Assembly (NCBI GenBank): GCA_023439185.1
Contig: JAEXOR010000024.1
Coordinates: 1 to 40,725, forward strand
Length of the DNA: 40,725 bases
Source of the DNA: Bacillota bacterium
GTDB taxonomy: Bacteria; Bacillota; Desulfotomaculia; Desulfotomaculales; Desulfallaceae
Direction: 5' to 3'
Position 1 is the first letter of the stretch. Each line of letters starts with the position of its first letter. The notes below the pieces were generated by a model. That model worked only from the letters and a program-made list of their open reading frames with translations. It was not told the DNA's origin and made no database searches. A program made the position numbers and the translations under genes. This document shows, piece after piece, positions 31,590 through 40,655 of the stretch.

Positions 31590-34500
31590 ATGAATAGCAG
31601 AAATAAAAAGGTATTTGCATTATTGCTGACGCTGCTGCTGGTGGCGGGCATACTTCCCCTGGCCGCCCCGGCGGCGGAGGGCATTACCTGCACCGTAACC
31701 AGGGACGGCGGCAATGTGACCATTACCGGAGAGGCCTTCCCGGATTCCCCGGTGTCCCTGGTGGTTACCAGGACCATTGACGGCAGCAGGAGTTACCTGG
31801 ACCAGGCGGACACCGGCGCGGACGGGGCTTATTCCTTCAGCTTCGCCCTGGACGGGGGCAATTACCGGATCACCGTGTCCTGCAACGGTTTACACCGGCA
31901 GAGTGACATTCAAATAAAAACCAGCGACACCAAAAGCGTTACGGTAAGGGTGGAAGGTGCGGCGGAGACCAAGCTGCCGCAGACCGAAATAGCCATTTTG
32001 GCCGGGGAAACCACTTTGTTCCAGGCCATTGTCAACGCCCTGGACAGCGGCCATGTGCAGTATGAGGTGGCCAACGGGCTGATCCACGCCATCGGCGGCG
32101 AAGAGGGCTGGCAGTGGCTGATCAACAATGTGGGCGGCATGCACCTGCCCTCCACCGTCCTGAACGGCGGGGAAGAAATCGTGCTGGTGGACGACCTGGT
32201 TTGGAATCCCACCATCACCCGGTTGAGGGTTTCCCCTACCGGCGTCAAAGTGGGCGAGTCCTTTACCGCCACCCTGGAAAAACTGAACGGCACCTCCGCC
32301 GCTCCGGCCCCGGGTCAGTCCGTGGCCTTCGGCGGCGAGGCCAGGAGCACCGACGGCGCGGGTAAGGCCGTCTTTACCGCCAAAAACCAGGGGAGCTTCG
32401 GCGTGACCTGTGAGCCCGCCGCTCCCGGCCTGATTCGCCCGGTGCCCGTCACTATAAGCGTCACCGGCGGCGGAGGCACCACCCCCGTTCCCGTCCCCGA
32501 CCCCGCTGGTCGGGATATCACCGTCCAGATGCGCATTGAAGGCTACCGGGGCACCATTATGGACGGCAGCGTGAGCTTCAACCCCGAAGACTATAAGGGC
32601 GGCGACGGCAAATACCGCTTCACCGGTCCCGGCGGGACGGAATACGTGAACGACCGGGCCACCGTGCTGCTGGCCACCGTGATGGCCTGGAACCAGAACG
32701 GCATCCGGGACAACAATGTCAAACACGGAGACAACTACGTGGCCCGCATGGCCGGGGAAGAAGAGTTCGACTTTGAGTCCGGACACCCCACCTGCGGCTG
32801 GCTGGTGCGGGTCAACAACAACCTGATCAACCAGGGGGTGGGGGCCTGGCCCGTGAAGGACGGAGACAGGATCGAATGGTACTACGGCGACACCGATTCT
32901 TATTTCGGCAACATCGAAGTATCCCCCACCAGTCTGAAGACCGGGGAAAAAATCAAAGTCAAAGTCACCGGCCAGTATAACGGCGGTATGAGCATGAGTA
33001 ACACCAGCGGCAGAGAACCCATGGAAGGAGCCACGGTATACGTGGGAAGCGAACAGTACACCACCGGTGGCGACGGCATGGCGGAGATTACCGTGAACAA
33101 CCCCGGCACCTTCGAGGTCTACGCCATTAAACTGGACAAGGACTCCGTCAGCGGGGGCCATTACTTCCCCCTGATGTCCCGGACCGTCAAGGTAAAAATT
33201 ACCGTAACCGGCCCGAGCATAATGACGGTGGTTCCCGTACCCGAGGATCCCGCCGACGCCGCCAAAATAATTGAAGAAGTGCTGGGCAACAAAGACGCCG
33301 ATGCAATTCTGGTGGCCGAAACGGTAAAATCCGCCGGTCTCAGTCTGGCCAACGGACTGGAGCAAGTAAGCACTCCGGCCGAAGCAAGCGAGCTGTTGAA
33401 CAGCACCGCCGCCGTCACCGGTCTGCTGGGTCAGGCCGCCGGCCGCGTTACCGGCGACCAGGCCGCCGCCACCTTCGGCGACGCCTGCCTGCAAATCACC
33501 GGCGTGCTGGCCGATCTGGCGCCTGAAATTACCGGTGATCAGGGTAAGGCGACCCTGGCCCAATCCGCCGTGGAGGCGGTAAACGCCGCCGCGGCCGTGC
33601 TGAACGGCATCACCGAGCCCGGCAAAATGGCGGAAATCGCCGGCGGGCTGCTGGACCAGGGGCTGGAAATACTGAAACACCTGGAGGGTCAACAGGCCCA
33701 AGCGGTAAAAGAAAGCCTGATCGCCATGGCCGGGCAGGCCCTGGCCCGCCTGGACGGGCGAACCCCGCCGGAGTCGGCCCTGCAGATGGAGGGAGACACC
33801 CTTAAAGCCGTCATCGACCCTGCCATGGTGCAGGGACAAAACCAACCAACAGCCGAAGCCGCGGCTCAAATAATCCAGAAACTGGCCCAACTGGGTGTGG
33901 AACAAAACCTCACCCGGCACCGGGGCCTGGTGATTAACATCCCCGCCCGGGGCGAAAATGCGGTGTCGGTAACCCTGAGCGCCGGGACCATGGCCGCCGT
34001 CACCACCGGCAACCTGACCATCAACACCTCGGCAGCCGGCTTTAACCTGGGCCCGGACACCTTCGGCCCCGGAGCCGCAGGCCAGGACATCGTCCTCACC
34101 GCCGCCAGGGTGGACAGCGCCGGGCTGCCGGCCGGGACAAACATACCGCCGGGCAGCGTTGTGGTGAACCTGGGGGCCAGCGTGGGCGGACAACCCGTCA
34201 CCGGCTTCAACACTCCGGTGCAGGTGAGCATCCCCTATGCCGGAAACGCAACCAGCCCGGCCACCGTAACCGTATTCCTGCTCAAAGACGACGGCGCCCT
34301 GGAACCCGTGGGCGGGCTATATAACCCGGTTACAGGCATGGTAACCTGCTTCACCGACCACTTCAGCAAATACTTGGCCAAGGAATCAATTAAAAAATTC
34401 ACCGATTTGGGCCGGCACGAATGGGCCAAATCCTCGGTGGAAACCCTGGCCGGCAAAGGCATCATCGGCGGCAAGGGCGAAGGAATCTTCGCTCCGGGCG

Positions 34501-34955
34501 ACCAGGTTACCAGGGCCGAATTCGCCGCCCTGCTCACCCGGATGCTCAAATACCGGGCCGGAGAAAACGCCGCCCTGCCCTTTGACGACGTCAAGCAAGG
34601 CAAATGGTACCACAGCGACGTGGCGGCGGCCTACGCCAAAGGCCTGATCAGCGGGCGCTCGGCCACCGCGTTCGACCCCGAAGGCGGCATCACCCGCCAG
34701 GAAATGGCCTGCATCATGGCCAAAGTGCTGGAACAAAACGGCCGTCAAACCGCTGACGCCCGCCAACTGGACCAGTTCACCGACCGGGGCGACATCGCCG
34801 ACTGGGCCGCGCCCGCGGCGGCCATGGTGGTCCGGGACGGCATCGTCGGCAGCGTGGGCGAAGACAAATTCGCCCCCCTGGACAAAGCCACCCGGGTCCA
34901 AGTGGCGGTAATGCTTTACCGGCTTTACGGACAACTCCTGGGGCCGGGCGTCTGA
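31590..34955 (+). CDS. S-layer-anchored protein with two DUF4430 domains and three SLH repeats
   Basis: This 1121-residue protein has a signal peptide (about 1-29), an Ig/carboxypeptidase-like domain (30-110), DUF4430 domain 1 (about 114-200; EEGWQWLINNVGGMHLPSTV), an Ig-like domain (210-290), DUF4430 domain 2 (about 309-440; CGWLVRVNNNLINQGVGAW and DGDRIEWYYGD), another Ig-like domain (442-544), a helical region rich in Ala (547-767), a beta domain (768-935) and three SLH repeats (936-1121; FTDLGRHEWAKSSVETLAGK starts the first). SLH repeats bind cell-wall polymers, so this protein is the likely surface anchor of the system. The ATG follows AAAGGAGG. It is the last gene of the operon and is followed by a strong terminator. 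Confidence 0.83.
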   Translation: MNSRNKKVFALLLTLLLVAGILPLAAPAAEGITCTVTRDGGNVTITGEAFPDSPVSLVVTRTIDGSRSYLDQADTGADGAYSFSFALDGGNYRITVSCNGLHRQSDIQIKTSDTKSVTVRVEGAAETKLPQTEIAILAGETTLFQAIVNALDSGHVQYEVANGLIHAIGGEEGWQWLINNVGGMHLPSTVLNGGEEIVLVDDLVWNPTITRLRVSPTGVKVGESFTATLEKLNGTSAAPAPGQSVAFGGEARSTDGAGKAVFTAKNQGSFGVTCEPAAPGLIRPVPVTISVTGGGGTTPVPVPDPAGRDITVQMRIEGYRGTIMDGSVSFNPEDYKGGDGKYRFTGPGGTEYVNDRATVLLATVMAWNQNGIRDNNVKHGDNYVARMAGEEEFDFESGHPTCGWLVRVNNNLINQGVGAWPVKDGDRIEWYYGDTDSYFGNIEVSPTSLKTGEKIKVKVTGQYNGGMSMSNTSGREPMEGATVYVGSEQYTTGGDGMAEITVNNPGTFEVYAIKLDKDSVSGGHYFPLMSRTVKVKITVTGPSIMTVVPVPEDPADAAKIIEEVLGNKDADAILVAETVKSAGLSLANGLEQVSTPAEASELLNSTAAVTGLLGQAAGRVTGDQAAATFGDACLQITGVLADLAPEITGDQGKATLAQSAVEAVNAAAAVLNGITEPGKMAEIAGGLLDQGLEILKHLEGQQAQAVKESLIAMAGQALARLDGRTPPESALQMEGDTLKAVIDPAMVQGQNQPTAEAAAQIIQKLAQLGVEQNLTRHRGLVINIPARGENAVSVTLSAGTMAAVTTGNLTINTSAAGFNLGPDTFGPGAAGQDIVLTAARVDSAGLPAGTNIPPGSVVVNLGASVGGQPVTGFNTPVQVSIPYAGNATSPATVTVFLLKDDGALEPVGGLYNPVTGMVTCFTDHFSKYLAKESIKKFTDLGRHEWAKSSVETLAGKGIIGGKGEGIFAPGDQVTRAEFAALLTRMLKYRAGENAALPFDDVKQGKWYHSDVAAAYAKGLISGRSATAFDPEGGITRQEMACIMAKVLEQNGRQTADARQLDQFTDRGDIADWAAPAAAMVVRDGIVGSVGEDKFAPLDKATRVQVAVMLYRLYGQLLGPGV

Positions 34956-34988
34956 CTTCCCAGCCTATTAAGATAAGCAACAAAAGCT

Positions 34989-35023
34989 GAACACCTTCCG
35001 CATTTTAGCGGAAGGTGTTCTTT
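34989..35023. terminator. Bidirectional terminator between the surface operon and catalase
   Basis: A perfect 13-bp stem GAACACCTTCCGC (34989-35001) with 35008-35020 and a loop ATTTTA, followed by TTT on the plus strand and a TTTTGTTG run on the minus strand. It lies between two convergent genes and can serve both. Confidence 0.82.
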
Positions 35024-35090
35024 GGCCGGCCGGTAAAAGTTAGCGGAAGACATGGTCACAAATGGGCGCAACGACAAAGAAATCTTCGGA

Positions 35091-37229
35091 TCACGCCGGC
35101 ACCATGTCTTTTTGATTCTGCCTGATCCAGTGGCGGTGCTGGCCTATGGCTTCAATGAATTTTCCGCTGAAATGCCCCATGTCAGCCGCATTACGAATGG
35201 TCACCACCCCCGCTTCATTAACCAGTTCGGCGTGAGTATCGGTTCCGGCCAATGGCACATCCCGGATTTGGGAGGCTGCCAGCAAGTCAACACCTTCGTT
35301 GGTGGCCCCAATCGCCTTGGCGTGTTTGAAGGCTTCGTTAACGAAATGTAGCGCGTCTCCCTGGGTCAGCAGGGTATCCACGCATTGCCGTCCCCCGGTG
35401 ACGTATACAGCGTCGTACATAATGGACCCGGCGCCGGCGTAGTTTTTATTCACTTCCAACTGGCGGCCGTCCACGCCGGTAAGCATGCCCTGGTACTTGC
35501 TGATGATTTCACAGTGCACCCCGGACCCCTTTAAAGTCTCCATAACTTGCGTCACCTCGGGGAAATTAAACCCGTTCTCCATTAAAATGGCTACCTTCCT
35601 TGTCGATGCCGACTTAATGGTATTTTCCTGGCTCACCGCCGCTGAAGACGCGGTAACGCCCGTCCCCCCCGGGTTGGCCGGCGGGTTGGCGCCGATACCC
35701 ACGGCAATCTGCGCCGCCAACTGCCCGTCAACGTTGTTGAACATATCCACCACGCGTTGTTTAATCTGCTTGTCCGTCACTCCGCCCACCTCAAAGTGGA
35801 AAGCGTCAATAATATGCTGTTTTTCAGCCACGGACATGCTGTTCCAGAAAAGGGCGGCCTGGCGGTAATGATCATTAAAACTGTCGCTGCGCTGCCGAAT
35901 TTTATGACCGTCGACTTTCTCGGCGTAATGGACATAGCCGCCTTCGGCGTCGGTGGCGGGCTGTGGCGAGCTCCCCTGCAATGAGTTGGGAAAATAGCTG
36001 ACCCTGCCGCGATCGATGGTCATGCGGTGATAGCCGTCACGCTGATTGTTGTGCACCGGGGCCAGGGACCTGTTGATTGGCAGCTCATGGAAATTAGGCC
36101 CGCCCAGTCGGATAAGCTGGGTATCCAGATAGGAGAAAAGCCGTCCCTGGAGCAAGGGGTCGTTGGTAAAATCAATCCCCGGCACCACGTTGCCCGGGTG
36201 AAAAGCAACCTGTTCCGTCTCGGCAAAGAAGTTGTCTACATTGCGGTTCAGGGTCATTTTGCCAATCCGTTTGACGGGGATAATTTCCTCGGGCCAAAAC
36301 TTGGTGGGGTCTAAAATATCGAAGTCAAATTTAAACTCATCCTCTTCATCAAGCATTTGCACGCCCAGCTCGTATTCGGGGTAATCGCCTTTGTCTATGG
36401 CGTCCCACAGATCCCGCCGGTGGTAGTCGGGGTCTTTGCCCGCCAATTTCTGAGCCTCGTCCCAAACCAGGGAATGCACGCCCAGCATCGGTTTCCAGTG
36501 CAGCTTGACGAAACGTCCCTTGCCTTGAGCGTTTACAAACCGGAAAGTATTAACGCCAAATCCCTCCATCATGCGAAAACTCCTTGGGATAGCCCGGTCT
36601 GAGAGCAGCCACATAATCATATGCGTTATTTCCGGCAGGTTGACCACGAAGTCCCAAAAGGTATCGTGGGCCGCGGATGCCTGGGGGATCTCGTTGTGTG
36701 GTTCCGGTTTGATGGAGTGGACAACGTCCGGGAATTTGATGGCGTCCTGAATGAAGAAAACCGGAATATTATTGGCCACCAGGTCGTAGTTGCCTTCCCC
36801 GGTGAAGAACTTGGTGGCAAAGCCACGCACGTCGCGTACGGTATCCGCCGAGCCCCGGGAGCCCACCACGGTGGAAAAGCGCACGAAAACCGGGGTCTTG
36901 ATGGATGGATCTTGCAAAAACTTGGCCTTGGTATACTCGCCCATCGGCTCATAAACCTGAAAGTAACCATGTGCGCCAAACCCGCGGGCATGGACAACGC
37001 GCTCCGGGATTCTCTCGTGGTCAAAATGAGTCATCTTCTCTCTAAAATGAAAGTCCTCCATTAGAGTCGGTCCCCGGTTGCCGGCTTTTAGGGAATCGTC
37101 GGTACCGGAGAGGCGCAGCCCCTGGTTGGTGGTAAGCTTTGTACCTTCATATTGCGCGCGAAAATGTGCCAACTGCTCATTCTTGCCGTATTCCTCAATA
37201 GCCGCTTTTTGTTGATGTTCCGTATCCAT
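35091..37229 (-). CDS. katE: Large-subunit (clade 2) catalase
   Basis: This 712-residue haem catalase converts hydrogen peroxide to water and oxygen. The distal His lies in ERIPERVVHARG (His80), the distal Asn in LVANNIPVFF (Asn153) and the haem-ligand Tyr in RLFSYLDTQL (Tyr367). A C-terminal DJ-1/PfpI-like domain (about 545-712; RKVAILMENGFNFPEVTQVM) marks it as a large-subunit type. The start ATG is preceded by AAAGGA. It has its own promoter region. A loose PerR-like sequence near 37259-37273 is too degenerate to call. In an anaerobe it would serve oxygen tolerance. Confidence 0.93.
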   Translation of the reverse strand: MDTEHQQKAAIEEYGKNEQLAHFRAQYEGTKLTTNQGLRLSGTDDSLKAGNRGPTLMEDFHFREKMTHFDHERIPERVVHARGFGAHGYFQVYEPMGEYTKAKFLQDPSIKTPVFVRFSTVVGSRGSADTVRDVRGFATKFFTGEGNYDLVANNIPVFFIQDAIKFPDVVHSIKPEPHNEIPQASAAHDTFWDFVVNLPEITHMIMWLLSDRAIPRSFRMMEGFGVNTFRFVNAQGKGRFVKLHWKPMLGVHSLVWDEAQKLAGKDPDYHRRDLWDAIDKGDYPEYELGVQMLDEEDEFKFDFDILDPTKFWPEEIIPVKRIGKMTLNRNVDNFFAETEQVAFHPGNVVPGIDFTNDPLLQGRLFSYLDTQLIRLGGPNFHELPINRSLAPVHNNQRDGYHRMTIDRGRVSYFPNSLQGSSPQPATDAEGGYVHYAEKVDGHKIRQRSDSFNDHYRQAALFWNSMSVAEKQHIIDAFHFEVGGVTDKQIKQRVVDMFNNVDGQLAAQIAVGIGANPPANPGGTGVTASSAAVSQENTIKSASTRKVAILMENGFNFPEVTQVMETLKGSGVHCEIISKYQGMLTGVDGRQLEVNKNYAGAGSIMYDAVYVTGGRQCVDTLLTQGDALHFVNEAFKHAKAIGATNEGVDLLAASQIRDVPLAGTDTHAELVNEAGVVTIRNAADMGHFSGKFIEAIGQHRHWIRQNQKDMVPA

Positions 37230-37390
37230 TTAATCGATCCTTTCAATATGAATTTCCGTTATTGGTATTATTAATCGAAATCATGTCTCTATACACAAAT
37301 TTGACCGCTCCGCCGAGGATGCAGCCAGATTGATGGGTACGGCAAGGACCCCACCATTGCCAGCCTGCAGGATACAGTTTTAAGCGGGTG

Positions 37391-37426
37391 GTTTCATTTT
37401 ACAATATAGATGTTGAAATATGAAAC
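37391..37426. promoter_or_regulatory. Inverted repeat, candidate enhancer site for a sigma-54 activator
   Basis: GTTTCAT (37391-37397) and ATGAAAC (37420-37426) are perfect inverted arms around an AT-rich spacer. The centre is about 88 bp upstream of the sigma-54 promoter, the usual distance for enhancer-binding proteins. The activator gene is not in the window. Confidence 0.45.
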
Positions 37427-37488
37427 TTAAATTAATTTTCTATAGTTAAAAAACCAGATATGTTAAAGTAATTTTTAATTATCATAAT

Positions 37489-37504
37489 TGGCATACAATT
37501 TGCA
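37489..37504 (+). promoter_or_regulatory. Sigma-54 (-24/-12) promoter of the TRAP operon
   Basis: TGGCATACAATTTGCA fits TGGCAYR-N4-TTGCW exactly, with GG and GC 10 nt apart. Transcription would begin near 37515, leaving a leader of about 135 nt before dctP. The intergenic stretch 37230-37652 holds no gene. Confidence 0.8.
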
Positions 37505-37652
37505 AAAGTTTGAGTTGTAGCATTTTACATTTTCAAATTGTTCAAGCTTGTTTAAAAATTTAACCGGAAAGGGGGCCTCATTATTTTAAACGGTATTTAA
37601 TTAGTCATTGTAAAAATGCTTAATAGTGTAGTGCTAAAAGGAGGATTATTTG

Positions 37653-38768
37653 GTGCAAAAAAGAGTCATGCTTTTTCTTATCGCCTTGCTGGCTGTTGTG
37701 GCTTTGCTGACTACGGCCTGTGGCGGTTCGGGCGGCAGCGGTGCGGATACCGGCGCTGATGCGGGCAAAGACAGCAACAAGACGTACAGCCTTAGCATTA
37801 ACGTTGCTTATCCTCCGCCTGTGCATGAGTGGGAATCAAAGTATATTGCCCACGAAAAATTTGCCCAGCGCGTGGATGAAGCTACCAACGGGCAGGTAAA
37901 AATTGATATCTATTATAACAGTCAGCTGACTCCCACCGCTCAGGCGCTGGACGCCCTTAAACGGGGCGTGATCGACATGCAGAGCTCAACATCCTATTGG
38001 GGAGGCGTGGTCCCCGAAGCCGATGTGATCTGGCTTCCTTTCTGGAGTAAAGGTCACGGGCACGCCATGCACGTTATGCGTGATACCAAAATCGGCGAAA
38101 TGATAGAAGAGTCCTATGCCAAGCAGGATGCCAAATTATTATTCTACTGGCCGGTTAGTATCGAAGGTTTAATCACAACCAAACCAATTGACTCCTATGA
38201 CGATATGAAAGGCATGAAAGTGCGTATGGGAGCAAGCTCCTGGCCTACCTGGTACAAAACCATGGGAGTAACCCCCATTAACGTTGAAGCCTCCGAGCAA
38301 TACGAAGCTATGATGAGAGGCACCATGGACGCAACTGTTTACGTGCTTTACAGCATTGATACTTACAAATTCTACGAGGTTGCCAAGCATTTGACCTTAC
38401 CCGGCTTTATCGACCCGTTTCTGTGCTATGTTTTAGTTAACCAGCAATCATGGGACAAGTTGCCCGCGGATCTGCAGCAGGCCATTGAAGAAGTAGCCGC
38501 GGAAATTGAATTGGAATCTATTGCAGGCTCAGAACGGCTGACCGATTCCATATTGGATATTTGCGCGGAAAAGGGTGTGGAAGTTACCAAGTTGAACAAG
38601 CAGGAATTCGAAAAGTTTAAAGAATCGGCCATGCCCCTGTGGGATGAGTTTGCCGCCAAATCTGATAATTGTGCGGAAATGGTGGAAATCCTGAAAGCAG
38701 ATTTAGTAGAGTGGGAAGCAAATAATCCTGAGGCTAAAGAATGGGAAGAAAGATGGTTGGCTCAGTAA
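37653..38768 (+). CDS. dctP: TRAP transporter substrate-binding lipoprotein DctP
   Basis: This 371-residue solute receptor has a lipoprotein signal (lipobox LTTAC, Cys23) followed by a Gly/Ser/Asp-rich tether. The mature part shows DctP-family features: EKFAQRVDEATNGQVKIDIY near 65, LTPTAQALDALKRGVIDM near 90, and the conserved substrate-site region MKGMKVRMGASS near 190. TTG at 37650 and GTG at 37653 compete; GTG is better spaced from AAAAGGAGG (37636-37644). It binds an organic acid outside the membrane for DctQM. The exact substrate (dicarboxylate, other carboxylate) cannot be read. It heads a sigma-54-controlled operon. Confidence 0.92.
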   Translation: MQKRVMLFLIALLAVVALLTTACGGSGGSGADTGADAGKDSNKTYSLSINVAYPPPVHEWESKYIAHEKFAQRVDEATNGQVKIDIYYNSQLTPTAQALDALKRGVIDMQSSTSYWGGVVPEADVIWLPFWSKGHGHAMHVMRDTKIGEMIEESYAKQDAKLLFYWPVSIEGLITTKPIDSYDDMKGMKVRMGASSWPTWYKTMGVTPINVEASEQYEAMMRGTMDATVYVLYSIDTYKFYEVAKHLTLPGFIDPFLCYVLVNQQSWDKLPADLQQAIEEVAAEIELESIAGSERLTDSILDICAEKGVEVTKLNKQEFEKFKESAMPLWDEFAAKSDNCAEMVEILKADLVEWEANNPEAKEWEERWLAQ

Positions 38769-38776
38769 GCCCGGCT

Positions 38777-38806
38777 GATGTGACAGGGTTTAAACCCTGT
38801 CACATC
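38777..38806 (+). promoter_or_regulatory. Perfect 30-bp palindrome between dctP and dctQ
   Basis: GATGTGACAGGGTTT (38777-38791) is followed directly by its exact complement, giving a 13-bp stem with a TTAA loop. There is no T-run. Such a hairpin after a binding-protein gene commonly protects the upstream mRNA or causes partial termination, so that the receptor is made in excess over the membrane subunits. Confidence 0.7.
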
Positions 38807-38825
38807 TTACATGGAGGGAAAATAG

Positions 38826-39338
38826 ATGAGTATTTTTAAAAATACAATTGCAAATATAAATATCTTCTTTATGTGGATCTGTGGGGTATTAATTTTATTC
38901 ATGGGTTTTTTAATCACCGCGGATATATTTCTCCGTACCACGGTCAATTACTCGATTCAATGGGCGTTTGCCATGAACGGGTTTATCTCGGCGACAGTTG
39001 CCTTCCTGGCCGGGGGTTATGCATTACTGGAAAAACAGCACGTTAAAGTTGATATTATCTATATGAGGTTTAGTCCGAGGTTAAAAGGCATTGTTGATGT
39101 TTGCACATCCTCACTGTTATTTTTTTTGTGCGGGGTTTTTGTCTGGACAGGCTCTGTCCTGGTTATGGAGTCCATAACGTCAGGGTACACCACGGGGGGC
39201 GTGCTGGACATGCCGCTTTATGTTTCGCAGCTGCTGATACCGCTAGGGGGATTGCTATTGGGTTTACAAGCCTTCGTTGACTTGACAGACAGTATAAAAC
39301 TGGCCCTCGGCATGAAACCAATTGATGAGGAGGACTAA
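38826..39338 (+). CDS. dctQ: TRAP transporter small membrane subunit DctQ
   Basis: A 170-residue protein with four membrane helices, the usual DctQ size. Family stretches are GFLITADIFLRTTVNYSIQW near 27 and LLEKQHVKVDIIYMRFSPR near 67. The ATG at 38826 follows GGAGG. It pairs with DctM to form the sodium-coupled uptake channel. It overlaps nothing and ends with GAGGAGGACTAA, which supplies the ribosome site of dctM. Confidence 0.9.
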   Translation: MSIFKNTIANINIFFMWICGVLILFMGFLITADIFLRTTVNYSIQWAFAMNGFISATVAFLAGGYALLEKQHVKVDIIYMRFSPRLKGIVDVCTSSLLFFLCGVFVWTGSVLVMESITSGYTTGGVLDMPLYVSQLLIPLGGLLLGLQAFVDLTDSIKLALGMKPIDEED

Positions 39339-39344
39339 TTGATA

Positions 39345-40655
39345 ATGGAACCTTCATTAATGGCATTAATTTTAGCAGGTTCTTTGCTATTGGTTATGTG
39401 TTTGGGTTTGCCCGTGTCTTTTACCCTGGGCGGACTGTCATTAGCCATTGGGTATTTTGTATGGGGCGGCGCCGGCGCTTTTTACGCCGTTACCCTGGGT
39501 TCCTTGGGCAAGGTTTCCAGCTTCACCCTTACCGCTATTCCCCTGTTCCTGATGATGGCAGCTGTTCTGCGTTATAGCGGCCTGGCCGATGACATGTATG
39601 AAATGATTAATCGCTGGATGGGAAAAATCAAGGGCGGGCTGGCCATTGGAACGGTTATGATTTCGGCTGTTTTTGCGGCCATGGTGGGCATAGCTACGGT
39701 GGCCACCGCCACCTTGGGTTTGACCGCCATGCCGGCCATGCTGAAGAGGGGTTATAATAAAAGGATAGTGGCTGGGGCAATCTGTGCTGGCGGCGCTTTG
39801 GGGATTATCATCCCGCCCAGTGTGATTATGATTATTTACGCCGCCGAGGCCGAGGTTTCCGCGGGGCAAATGTTTTTTGGCGGTGTTATACCCGGCATAT
39901 TAATGTGCTTCCTGATTATAGCTTATATTACCTGGCTGTGTCACAAGAACCCGGCTAACGGGCCGCCGTCGGAAGAAAATTTCACTTTAAAGCAAAAAGT
40001 GGACTCATTAAGATCGGTGGGTCTGCCTTTGTTCATTATTGTATTGGTATTGGGAGTAATTTATATTGGCATTGCCACGCCAACGGAGGCCGCGGCAATT
40101 GGCCTGGTGGGTTCGATAATCTGCGCCGCGATCAAACGCAAGCTGGACACGGGAAATATTAAAAATATGATGATGATGGGCGTTGGGATTAACGCCATGG
40201 TCTTTTGGATTATTATCGGCGCGGTGGCTTATTCTCGCCTGGTGACCATGACCGGTGTGGGTGAATGGTTCAGTGGACTGGTTACGGGTATGGATGTAAA
40301 CAGGTGGATAATCTTGCTGGGGATGCAGTCTATCTTTTTTGTACTGGGCATGTTCTTGGACCCCGCCGGCATTATTCTAATTACAGGACCGTTTTTCTTA
40401 CCTGTGGTACATGCCCTCGGCTTTGACCCTCTCTGGTATGGTGTATTGTTTGTTATTAATATGTGTATGGCTTACATTACACCTCCATTTGGCTTTAACT
40501 TGTTCGTGATCAGGGCGGTAGCCCCTGCGGGGCTAACTATAGGTGATGTGTATATGGCTATTTGGCCGTTTGTTGGAATCCAGGCTATTACCCTGTTACT
40601 GTGTATTATTTTCCCTCAATTGGTCACCTGGCTGCCAAGTCTGCTTATTAAATAG
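39345..40655 (+). CDS. dctM: TRAP transporter large membrane subunit DctM
   Basis: A 436-residue protein with about twelve membrane helices. Family motifs are ALIPL-type LTAIPLFLMMAAVLRYSG near 62, MVGIATVATATLGLTAMPAM near 115, ICAGGALGIIIPPSVIMIIY near 146 and GMFLDPAGIILITGPFFLPV near 335. ATG 39345 (11 nt after AGGAGG) and TTG 39339 (5 nt after) are both possible starts; ATG is chosen. It is the permease of the DctPQM system. The 70 bases after it show no terminator. Confidence 0.92.
   Translation: MEPSLMALILAGSLLLVMCLGLPVSFTLGGLSLAIGYFVWGGAGAFYAVTLGSLGKVSSFTLTAIPLFLMMAAVLRYSGLADDMYEMINRWMGKIKGGLAIGTVMISAVFAAMVGIATVATATLGLTAMPAMLKRGYNKRIVAGAICAGGALGIIIPPSVIMIIYAAEAEVSAGQMFFGGVIPGILMCFLIIAYITWLCHKNPANGPPSEENFTLKQKVDSLRSVGLPLFIIVLVLGVIYIGIATPTEAAAIGLVGSIICAAIKRKLDTGNIKNMMMMGVGINAMVFWIIIGAVAYSRLVTMTGVGEWFSGLVTGMDVNRWIILLGMQSIFFVLGMFLDPAGIILITGPFFLPVVHALGFDPLWYGVLFVINMCMAYITPPFGFNLFVIRAVAPAGLTIGDVYMAIWPFVGIQAITLLLCIIFPQLVTWLPSLLIK

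Noticed and set aside
25109..34193. Minus-strand open frames of 700-770 codons (25109-27241, 27479-29794, 31890-34193)
   Set aside because: They mirror the large exported proteins on the plus strand and have His/Gln/Gly-rich composition without domains; they are shadows.
37259..37273. PerR box upstream of the catalase gene
   Set aside because: Only about 10 of 14 positions fit and symmetry is poor.
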